Assembly (NCBI GenBank): GCA_902597795.1
Contig: CACJZA010000001.1
Location: 62,001 to 126,000, forward strand
From: an uncultured Alphaproteobacteria bacterium
Lineage (GTDB): Bacteria > Pseudomonadota > Alphaproteobacteria > HIMB59 > GCA-002718135
Length of the DNA: 64,000 bases
Direction of reading: 5' to 3'
The translations under genes and the position numbers were made by a program. This document shows positions 17,975 to 24,883 of this stretch, one piece after another (the first letter of the stretch is position 1; each line of letters begins with the position of its first letter). The notes beneath the pieces were generated by a model, which searched no databases, was not told the origin of the DNA, and saw nothing but the letters and a program-made list of their open reading frames with translations.

Positions 17975-19501
17975 ATGAAATTAATTCTAAAAAATTATTT
18001 TATTGGATTTTTAATTTTCTTAATACCTATTTTATCATATTTTAATATTAAGAATATTAATCAATTAGCTCTATATGATATTCAATTAATTTTTATTTCA
18101 ATAATTATTTTAATAATCGTTCTTTTATTTATGGCTTTAATTATAGATTTTATTTTATATTATTATTTTAATAAAAATTATCAATTTACCTTTCCTATTT
18201 TTAGTTTAGGATTTTATCTGTCGTTTTTTTTTGAACCACTAAGTTCTTTAAATCAATCTGAATATTTTAATTATTTCATTTTAATTACTATGTTTATTAT
18301 AGTTTTATCTTTTTTTTATTTTACATTAATAAGCAATAAATTTTTAAGATTATTTAGATATTTTTGTTTTATTTATTCAATTTATTTTATAATCTTTTTT
18401 TTAATAAATATATATTTTTATTTTACCCAGCAAAATATTTATAAAATAAACATAAATAATAGTAATTTTAATTATGATATTAGTTATTCAGATGTCAATA
18501 CTAATAAAAATAATATTTACTATGTAATTTTGGATAATATGATGAGTTTAGATTTAGCTCATTCTTATAATTTTATAGATAAAAAGTCAGTTTTAAAAGA
18601 ATTAGAGGATAATCAAATATTTTATATCGATAATTCACATTCAAATTATTCACAATCTATTTATTCTCTCGCATCAATATTTAATCTAAATTTTTTAGAA
18701 TATAAAAATAATAATTTTAATAAATCTTTTCCAAACATGATGTATCAATCAGAGTATTCAATTCCCTTAACACATTTGATTAATAAATTAGGATATAATT
18801 TTATATGGGTCGATAATTCAATATTTGATGGCGGATGTTTAAACATCAAAAACCAACCATGGAAATGTTTAAACAGTAGTTCTTATAGAAATGTCATAAG
18901 ATTACAACAAACTCTATTTATTAACACGCCTATGAAAGCTATTTTGGGTAAATTTTTGCCTGAACAAAAATTGTTGTATGATAATAGTATTGATAATAAT
19001 CAAAGAGCGTTAAAAAATTTTACCAAATATCTTTTAAGTATAAAAAAGAAAGAAAATTCAAATTTTATTTTCATTAAACAAGGTTCACCACATTTCCCAT
19101 ATAGAACTAATAATCTTTGTGAAAAAAAAATATTTTCAGGAGATAAAACGAATATATTAGGTTATCAAAACTCATACTTGTGTGTTCTAAGTGAAATTAA
19201 AGAATTTGTTAAATTTATAAAAGAATTTGACCCAAACTCCATTCTTGTAATTCAGGGAGATCACAGCATAACATTTGAAGAAAAATCGAAAATTACAAGT
19301 GAAAATATTTATGCTAATAATACAAGTATTTTTAATTCCATAGTTGCACCTAAAGATTGTTTTAATAAATTTGAAATGCCTAGATCAAGCATAAATATGA
19401 TAAGATTTGTAATAAATTGTAACTTTAATTTAAATTTAAATTATACTGAAAATATTTTTTATTATAAAAAGAATGAAAAGTTAATAAGTCAAAAATTCTA
19501 A
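17975..19501 (+). CDS. Membrane-anchored sulfatase-fold (alkaline phosphatase superfamily) enzyme
   Basis: 508 residues. The first about 150 form four or five helices; the rest is an extracytoplasmic sulfatase-like domain. YYVILDNMMSLD (about 182-193) provides the first metal ligand, SNYSQSIYSLASIFN (about 222-236) is the position of the catalytic Ser/Thr, FIKQGSPHFPYR is near 367 and VIQGDHS near 427 gives the last metal ligands. This layout matches exopolysaccharide-cluster relatives of LtaS and phosphoethanolamine transferases rather than formylglycine sulfatases. Likely transfers or removes a phospho- or sulfo-group on a surface glycan (inference). Confidence 0.7.
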   Translation: MKLILKNYFIGFLIFLIPILSYFNIKNINQLALYDIQLIFISIIILIIVLLFMALIIDFILYYYFNKNYQFTFPIFSLGFYLSFFFEPLSSLNQSEYFNYFILITMFIIVLSFFYFTLISNKFLRLFRYFCFIYSIYFIIFFLINIYFYFTQQNIYKININNSNFNYDISYSDVNTNKNNIYYVILDNMMSLDLAHSYNFIDKKSVLKELEDNQIFYIDNSHSNYSQSIYSLASIFNLNFLEYKNNNFNKSFPNMMYQSEYSIPLTHLINKLGYNFIWVDNSIFDGGCLNIKNQPWKCLNSSSYRNVIRLQQTLFINTPMKAILGKFLPEQKLLYDNSIDNNQRALKNFTKYLLSIKKKENSNFIFIKQGSPHFPYRTNNLCEKKIFSGDKTNILGYQNSYLCVLSEIKEFVKFIKEFDPNSILVIQGDHSITFEEKSKITSENIYANNTSIFNSIVAPKDCFNKFEMPRSSINMIRFVINCNFNLNLNYTENIFYYKKNEKLISQKF

Positions 19502-20544
19502 TTTATTATTGAATCTTTATTTAATAGTTTACTTAGAGATTTCCGCATAAGTTTTGATGATATTTTTTCATTATTTATAATTTTAGTTCTTATTATAGAC
19601 CCACTAATTTTAATATTTTTTGTAGAATTGCATTTGTTACATTTATTTGAAAAAATATTATTGCAATTTGTGCACATAACAGGTTCTTTAAATGTAATAA
19701 TTTTTATGCCTAACTTACTTTCTAAACTTTTTGATAATTTTTGAGAAGAATATTTATTGTAATAGTTACTTACACCAGCATGATCTCTACCAATCAAAAA
19801 ATGTGTACATCCATAATTTTTTCTAACAATAGCATGAAAACATGCTTCTCTTGGCCCTGCATATCTTGGGAACGAGTTGAAAATTGAAAAAAATACATTA
19901 TTGTTTTTATAAATATTATTTACAAGATATTTGTTAGATTTAATTATTATATCTTCTTTATATTCACCTTTTCTATATTGACCAATTAAAGGTTGGATAA
20001 GCAAATTTTTGCAACATGAAATTCCATATCTATGTATCCATTCGTGTGATCTATGAGGAACATTTCTTGTATGAAATCCAACAAGCGATGTAATTTTATT
20101 TTTTTTTAAATATTGTTTAATATTACTAGGTTTATAAAAATTTATAAGATTTTTGTGAAATTTAAAATTATTTATTTTACAATCAATAAAATTATTTCCA
20201 TCCTCTAAAAATTTTTTAAAACCAGGATGATTCAAATCTTTTGTAGAAAATAACTTTTCACCTAATTTTAATTTCGTAGGTTTTGAAAATTTATAAATTT
20301 TTTCTACAATTAAGTTGCAAATATATTTTTTTTTATAATAAATTTTAATTATTTTAGTACTTTTTTTTATATTTGGTAAACTCAAATATATTGGTATAGG
20401 AAAAAATACATTTTTATCTAACTCCATTTTCTTTGTTATTGATAAAAATTCTTTTTTTGAAACAAACTTAAATAACGGGTAATATACTTTAAATTTTAAA
20501 TTATATATTTCTGATAGAATATATTTATCTATATCTACTTTCAT
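19498..20544 (-). CDS. sat: Sulfate adenylyltransferase-like protein (ATP sulfurylase family), divergent
   Basis: 348 residues, short for Sat (about 390). The N-terminal PUA-like part contains LNHPGFKKFLEDG. The nucleotide site reads GFHTRNVPHRSHEWIHR (about 152-168); most ATP sulfurylases have Gln where His follows the Phe. FLIGRDHAG is near 247. A Cys4 motif (CxxC-x7-CxxC, about 298-313) resembles the zinc site of bacterial/archaeal Sat and leads into SGSIIRTKI. The family makes adenylyl sulfate (APS) from ATP and sulfate. No cysteine-assimilation genes are nearby; instead it is divergent from an FAD-kinase fusion in a glycan island. Confidence 0.8.
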   Translation of the reverse strand: MKVDIDKYILSEIYNLKFKVYYPLFKFVSKKEFLSITKKMELDKNVFFPIPIYLSLPNIKKSTKIIKIYYKKKYICNLIVEKIYKFSKPTKLKLGEKLFSTKDLNHPGFKKFLEDGNNFIDCKINNFKFHKNLINFYKPSNIKQYLKKNKITSLVGFHTRNVPHRSHEWIHRYGISCCKNLLIQPLIGQYRKGEYKEDIIIKSNKYLVNNIYKNNNVFFSIFNSFPRYAGPREACFHAIVRKNYGCTHFLIGRDHAGVSNYYNKYSSQKLSKSLESKLGIKIITFKEPVMCTNCNNIFSNKCNKCNSTKNIKISGSIIRTKIINNEKISSKLMRKSLSKLLNKDSIIN

Positions 20545-20572
20545 TTTAAAAGAATTTAAAGTAATAATATTT

Positions 20573-20578
20573 TATAAT
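20573..20578 (+). promoter_or_regulatory. Putative -10 box for the FAD-kinase gene
   Basis: A perfect TATAAT in the 62-bp gap between divergent sat and the FAD-kinase gene, 28 bp before ATG 20607. No convincing -35 box at the expected spacing. Confidence 0.4.
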
Positions 20579-20606
20579 GAGAGCTCTTAAAGAACAAGTA
20601 ATTTAA

Positions 20607-22952
20607 ATGCTATTTGATCATGTCGCTATTGGTGGAGGTGTCATTGGGTTTAATGTAACTTTCAACATAGTAAATTACATAATTAATTCAAAAAATATCT
20701 GTAACAAGAGTTTTAATTTTGCAATTATTGATAAAAAAATTACAAATTTATATGGAGGTGTCGCATATAATATTGAAAATTCAATTTTTGGTTATTTTAA
20801 CAACCCTATAAGGTTATCTCCTGATTTATTTATTTCATTTTTAAAAAATAATCAGAAATTTCAAAATGAAATAAAAAATAATTTAAAGAAATACAATGGT
20901 TATGTAGATAAATTATGGTTAGAAAATTCATATAAATTTTTAAACACTAAAGATCAAAATAAATTTAGTGAATTATACCTTCCAAGATCTGCATTTGGAT
21001 TATGGCAAAAATATAGGTTGAATTATTTGCATGAAAAAATATATCAATATAACAAAAAAAATGATTTAAATAATTATATTAATCTAATTTATATTGAAAA
21101 TAATGTTCACAAATTGGATTTTAAATTCAATAATTTTATAAAGATTGTTGATCAGCATCCTAAGAATTATTATGCTTTTAATCATAAAGAAAAAAAATTT
21201 GAAAACAAAAATAATAATATATTTTGTGAAGAAATTTTAAGTGCTAATGTTACCTTAGGACTCGGATTAAATCCACCAAAAGATATTCAAAATAATAATT
21301 CAAAAAAAATAAAAAATTATATTTCAAATTTCTATGAAGAAGGTTCAACAAAAAATCTAATTAATTTAGTAAAAAACTACTTTCTTCTCAATAAAAATAA
21401 AACCCTTAAATTATCTTTTATAGGAGTAAAAGCTGGCCTTTTAGAAAGCTTACCTGAGTTATTTCAACTTATTATAAATAATGATTATAAAATAAAAATT
21501 ACTGCTTTTTCTAGTTCATTAGTAAGTTTAGAAAAAGCTGAATTTAATAAATTAAATAAAAAATATAAATTTAAATACTTAATTAAAAAAAATTTATCAA
21601 GAGTCAACAAAGCTAATTTAATAATTAAATTTATAAAAAAAGAATTTCAATACGCAACTTCATTAGAATTCACTAAGTATGATGTTTGGACAAAAATTTT
21701 AAAAGAAAATATTCTAATAAACCTTATTAAAAATTTAGATAAAAAAGAAAAGCTTCTTTATGACAGAAAGTACTTTAATGAATTGAGGAATATAACTAGA
21801 TTTACGTATTCTTATCCCATTGAAATTAAAGACAAAATGACTCAAATGAAATTATTAACAATGAAAAAAAGTAAAATTTATTCTATCTATAATAAAAATA
21901 ATAAAATTTATTTAAAATCAAAAAATCAAGAACATAGTGCTGATATAGCAGTAAATGTATCAGGACCTCTTAAAACGTCTAAAATTAAAAATGAATTATT
22001 CTTAGTTAAAAATTTACATAAATATCTACAATTTCATTCATCAGGATTTATAGTTGATAAAAATTATGCATCTGTTTCTTCAAAAAATTTATACTTACCA
22101 GGAGTTTTGGCTTCAGGCTTTAATCCAAATCGCCTCACTATAATTAAAGCAATTTTAAATAATTCAAATAAATCATCTAATAAAATATTTCAAAAATTAG
22201 AAAGAAAAAATTATAATAAAATTTATTTAAATTATTATTTATTTTTATTTAAAAATTATAAAAATAAATACGTTACCAAAGGAGGTATTTCAGCAAGTTC
22301 AAAAATGTTTAATATGATTTTTGATAATATTTCTTTAAATAAATATTTGCATCCTAACATTAAACTTATTTTTGATGGTAAAGCTGGGACAGGTAAGTCG
22401 ACTTTGTCTAGGATAATTGCTGAAATTTATAAAACAGTATCAATTGATACTGGTTATATATTTAAAAGTTTATCAATGCATTTATACAAAAAAGGATATC
22501 GTTCATATAACCTTGAAAATATTAAAATAAATGAATGTTTAGATTATCTAAAAAAAATTGAATTAAAAGACCTAGCAAATAACAAACTTAATAATCAAAG
22601 ATATCTACCAATTACTAATTATTTAGCAAAAAATAAAAAAATTAGAACTGAATTTAATTATTCTATAAAAAAAATTATTAAAAATTTTGATTCCTTCATA
22701 TTAACAGGGAGAGATACAGGAAAAATTTTATTTGAAAATGATCAAAAAGTAAAAAAATTATTTTTACTTGTACCAAACTATCTTATTAAATCTAGATATA
22801 GGATTAAATACAAAACTTCTGACGATAAAATTATTTCAAGAAATAAAAATGATAAACAAAATATTCTTATGTCAAAAGATGCTTTAGTAATTCATAACAA
22901 TAGCACTATAGAAAAAACTATTCAAAAAATTATTAAAAAAATTATTAGCTAA
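20607..22952 (+). CDS. Fusion: FAD/NAD(P)-binding oxidoreductase domain + cytidylate-kinase-like domain
   Basis: 781 residues, two unrelated domains in one frame. The N-terminal part starts FDHVAIGGGVIGFN, a dinucleotide-binding loop of the YdhS/COG4529-type FAD/NAD(P)-binding family; a second site reads SFIGVKAGLLESLPE, and LYLPGVLASGFNP closes it near residue 500. From about 585 a P-loop kinase begins: IFDGKAGTGKSTLSR, VSIDTGYIFKSLS, ILTGRDTGKILF, RNKNDKQN and SKDALVIHNNST. These match, in order, cytidylate kinase motifs (DGPAGSGKS, DTGAMYRA, GRDIGT, RDxxD, DA..IDTT). It is likely an intracellular soluble enzyme. Substrates of both halves are unknown. I know of no characterised protein with this architecture. 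Confidence 0.75.
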   Translation: MLFDHVAIGGGVIGFNVTFNIVNYIINSKNICNKSFNFAIIDKKITNLYGGVAYNIENSIFGYFNNPIRLSPDLFISFLKNNQKFQNEIKNNLKKYNGYVDKLWLENSYKFLNTKDQNKFSELYLPRSAFGLWQKYRLNYLHEKIYQYNKKNDLNNYINLIYIENNVHKLDFKFNNFIKIVDQHPKNYYAFNHKEKKFENKNNNIFCEEILSANVTLGLGLNPPKDIQNNNSKKIKNYISNFYEEGSTKNLINLVKNYFLLNKNKTLKLSFIGVKAGLLESLPELFQLIINNDYKIKITAFSSSLVSLEKAEFNKLNKKYKFKYLIKKNLSRVNKANLIIKFIKKEFQYATSLEFTKYDVWTKILKENILINLIKNLDKKEKLLYDRKYFNELRNITRFTYSYPIEIKDKMTQMKLLTMKKSKIYSIYNKNNKIYLKSKNQEHSADIAVNVSGPLKTSKIKNELFLVKNLHKYLQFHSSGFIVDKNYASVSSKNLYLPGVLASGFNPNRLTIIKAILNNSNKSSNKIFQKLERKNYNKIYLNYYLFLFKNYKNKYVTKGGISASSKMFNMIFDNISLNKYLHPNIKLIFDGKAGTGKSTLSRIIAEIYKTVSIDTGYIFKSLSMHLYKKGYRSYNLENIKINECLDYLKKIELKDLANNKLNNQRYLPITNYLAKNKKIRTEFNYSIKKIIKNFDSFILTGRDTGKILFENDQKVKKLFLLVPNYLIKSRYRIKYKTSDDKIISRNKNDKQNILMSKDALVIHNNSTIEKTIQKIIKKIIS

Positions 22953-22954
22953 AA

Positions 22955-23872
22955 TTATTTGTAAGTTTGAAAATTATAATATTTTTCATATTTTTTTGTA
23001 AATGAATTAAATCTCTTTGAAAGTTTATGTATGGTTAATATTATATTTTTCCTAAATAATTCATCTTGCCATCTCCAATATAATTTATTTTTTGAGAAAT
23101 TAAGTTTATTTTTTTTTAATAATGCTTTTATTTTTGTTTGATCAAAATAATCTATATTGAAAATAATTTCTCTTCCAAATTGTGTGCTAATATCATTAAA
23201 AGTAATAAATGAAGATTCAACATAACCACTATTAAAATAAATATATGGTTTAGAGTTTTTTATTTTTTTATTATTTATTAATGGATAATCATAGATTGAG
23301 TGATTACTAACAATATCATTTAATTTATAAAACTTTCCTGTCATTTTATATTTTTTATTATCTTTTTTATTTAAAATTAATTTAATATCATCTGGATGTG
23401 TTAAAACTAATTCGTCAATTTTAATTGTTATATTGCCAATTGCTCTTCTAAATAAACTTTTGTTAATTGAGTTAATTATATTATTTTTATTTATTTTTTT
23501 GTAAGGCATAAAGTGTAAATGAGCTCTATCTAAACCACCTAAACAAGCACATAAACCATGCTCAAAATCAGCTATATTAAAATCTTTATAAGTATTACTA
23601 AGTTCTTTAATAATTATTTTTCTAAACCATAAGAATTCTTCTAATAAACTTGTTTCTAAGTGTGAAAATGAGGAAATGAGATTTTTGGGTAGAAGTAGAA
23701 CATAACCTTCATTAAAAGCTCCATAACCTGCAATTAAAAAAAAATTTTCAGTATGGCTAATTAATCGATTATATTTTTTGATATTTTTTGGTAATTTATT
23801 AATATTTAATTTTGTATGTTTATAAAAATCATTCCATCTTAAGTCATCTATATTTAAATCACTAAAATTCAT
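22955..23872 (-). CDS. HIT-superfamily protein (variant histidine triad)
   Basis: 305 residues, longer than simple HIT proteins. The N-terminal third has the fold markers FFLIAGYGAFNEGYVLLLPK and then FEHGLCACLGGLDRAHLHFMPY (to about 123). RxHxHxxP aligns with the HxHxHxxP triad: the nucleophilic and last His are kept, the first is Arg. HIT enzymes hydrolyse or transfer AMP from adenylylated compounds, and some act on adenylyl sulfate. The C-terminal 180 residues are unrecognised. The gene is convergent with the FAD-kinase gene (2-bp gap) and shares its neighbourhood with sat, suggesting a nucleotide-linked step in the same pathway. Confidence 0.7.
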   Translation of the reverse strand: MNFSDLNIDDLRWNDFYKHTKLNINKLPKNIKKYNRLISHTENFFLIAGYGAFNEGYVLLLPKNLISSFSHLETSLLEEFLWFRKIIIKELSNTYKDFNIADFEHGLCACLGGLDRAHLHFMPYKKINKNNIINSINKSLFRRAIGNITIKIDELVLTHPDDIKLILNKKDNKKYKMTGKFYKLNDIVSNHSIYDYPLINNKKIKNSKPYIYFNSGYVESSFITFNDISTQFGREIIFNIDYFDQTKIKALLKKNKLNFSKNKLYWRWQDELFRKNIILTIHKLSKRFNSFTKKYEKYYNFQTYK

Positions 23873-24153
23873 TTTTTTTAAAAATTTTCACTATTTATAC
23901 AAAAATAAAAAGTAAAAATTGTAACTTGAATATTATATAACCACTTTTCTTAGGATCAATAATTTTTGTCATTTATATGTTTTAAATTTACTCGTTCAAG
24001 AACCTTTATGTTAGGGTATGCACGTTTTTTGGCTTAAAAAAATATTTTATTATTGAATTACATCCATGTGGGTCATGTTAAGCCATTGAATAAAAATAAA
24101 ATATCTGTGGTCCCCATGTGTATCACTTTCTTATATAATCTCAATTAATCCCA
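23873..24153. other. Non-coding, AT-rich leader region of the HIT gene and left edge of the tRNA-half unit
   Basis: No credible ORF. It contains the hairpin arms GGCTTAA (24029-24035) and TTAAGCC about 45 bp later, and TTAGGGTATGCACG at 24011-24024, partly repeated in inverted orientation at 24772-24785. Overall it looks like junction or scar DNA between the HIT gene and the truncated tRNA. Confidence 0.4.
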
Positions 24154-24162
24154 TGATATAAA
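24154..24162 (+). promoter_or_regulatory. Extended -10 box upstream of the truncated tRNA-Ser
   Basis: TGATATAAA preceded by TTAATCCCA. The equivalent site before the intact tRNA-Ser is TGCTATAAA preceded by TTATCCCA. The shared ATCCCATGnTATAAA at matched positions suggests both are tRNA promoters. Confidence 0.5.
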
Positions 24163-24167
24163 GTTAC

Positions 24168-24214
24168 CAACAAAGCGAAGAGATAAATCAATTTGGGATA
24201 CAGATTATTTGTTG
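24168..24214 (+). promoter_or_regulatory. Leader hairpin before the truncated tRNA
   Basis: CAACAAA (24168-24174) pairs perfectly with TTTGTTG (24208-24214). It begins 6 nt after the -10 box, almost the same offset as a 9-bp hairpin before the intact tRNA-Ser, although loop and arm sequences differ. Confidence 0.4.
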
Positions 24215-24264
24215 TAATCGTTGGTTAATTTTATTATGAAAAGGTCATAGTGATAACGAAACTT

Positions 24265-24311
24265 GAACAGGAGAGATGGGTGAGTGGCTTAAACCACAGG
24301 TTTGCTAAACC
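24265..24311 (+). repeat. 47-bp direct repeat, copy 1 (5' half of tRNA-Ser)
   Basis: Identical to 26473-26519. It covers five bases before the mature tRNA, the acceptor 5' strand, D arm, and anticodon arm up to CTAAACC, and stops at the 3' side of the anticodon stem. Flanking DNA is different, apart from the promoter box. This looks like an integration or recombination scar. Confidence 0.9.
24270..24311 (+). pseudogene. Truncated tRNA-Ser(GCU), 5' half only
   Basis: Starts with the same GGAGAGATGG as the intact tRNA at 26478 and reaches the anticodon loop TTGCTAA, but after AAACC continues with unrelated sequence (ATTGAACC). No matching variable arm, T arm or acceptor 3' strand follows, so it cannot fold into a tRNA. 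A promoter-like box and leader hairpin precede it, so it may still be transcribed. Confidence 0.85.
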
Positions 24312-24411
24312 ATTGAACCTTGTACGTTCTTAGTTATTATCTCTACGTTTTCAGCCAATCCTTTTCATTTTTAAATAATAAATAATCTTTTTGGAGTAGC
24401 ACAGGAGTAAT

Positions 24412-24432
24412 TTTCTCTGAGAAAGAGAGAAA
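24412..24432 (+). promoter_or_regulatory. Hairpin over the ribosome-binding region of the small ORF
   Basis: TTTCTCT (24412-24418) pairs with AGAGAAA (24426-24432) around a 7-nt loop, ending 2 nt before ATG 24435. The purine-rich GAGAAAGAGAGAAAG ribosome-site candidate is buried in it, so translation could be conditional. Confidence 0.4.
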
Positions 24433-24434
24433 GT

Positions 24435-24644
24435 ATGGCACAAATCTTTACGAAAACACAAACAAGTAAAGAGTATGTTGAATTTGTTTATTTAGTAGGG
24501 TTTCTAACCTGTAAGAAGTTTAACATGGAGTTAGACAATAAAAGACGAATAATAGATGAGTTCTTAACATTTTCAAAAGATGAGATGGCAAAACTTCGGG
24601 AGAAATATAAGCTCAAAGCATTAAAACCTAACTTCGATTTTTAA
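24435..24644 (+). CDS. Small orphan protein in the truncated-tRNA unit
   Basis: 69 residues, soluble, mildly basic, no signal peptide or known motif. The N-terminal half contains VEFVYLVGFLTCKKF and the C-terminal half is helical and charged (KDEMAKLREKYKLK). Base composition is less AT-extreme than the neighbouring glycan genes. It lies between the truncated tRNA and a terminator, so it looks like the single gene of its own transcription unit. It is possibly a cargo or remnant gene of an integrated element; function unknown. Confidence 0.55.
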   Translation: MAQIFTKTQTSKEYVEFVYLVGFLTCKKFNMELDNKRRIIDEFLTFSKDEMAKLREKYKLKALKPNFDF

Positions 24645-24662
24645 ATTTTTTATAAAATTTTT

Positions 24663-24691
24663 AAGACCCTTGTGAAGCTAGGGGCTTTTTT
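24663..24691 (+). terminator. Rho-independent terminator after the small ORF
   Basis: AAG-A-CCCT ... AGGG-G-CTT forms a stem with one internal mismatch, followed by a T run (24686-24691). It lies 19 bp after the small ORF stop. Confidence 0.6.
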
Positions 24692-24792
24692 ATTTAAACA
24701 TGGGGTAGGGGTCATATAAAAAAGATGGTCTGTGTTTATTTTGATCATTAACCTTTACTGTTTCTATACAAGTACGCACCCTAAATTACTGT

Positions 24793-24801
24793 GGGGGGGG
24801 G
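24793..24801 (+). repeat. G9 homopolymer in a G-rich patch
   Basis: Nine consecutive G, then TATGAGGGGAGG, in a genome where G runs are rare. It lies in the 192-bp gap (24692-24883) between the terminator and the methyltransferase gene, 82 bp before its ATG. It could be phase-variable by slippage or form a G-quadruplex. The rest of this gap holds no gene. Confidence 0.7.
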
Positions 24802-24883
24802 TATGAGGGGAGGAATTTAAGAAAAAAAAGAATTAATTTTTTTAATTTTAATTATGAAACTATTAAGATAAATAACGAATTTA

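Noticed and set aside
19498..20544. Sat as part of ordinary sulfate assimilation
   Set aside because: No cysC, cysH, cysIJ or sulfate transporter gene is near; the neighbours are glycan-type genes and the active-site motif is altered. It stays possible if those genes lie outside the window.
24270..24311. Half tRNA as part of a split tRNA, intron-containing tRNA or tmRNA
   Set aside because: No matching 3' half, T arm or acceptor strand is found downstream, and the following sequence lacks tmRNA tag features or group I intron core signs that I can see. A truncated duplicate is simpler.
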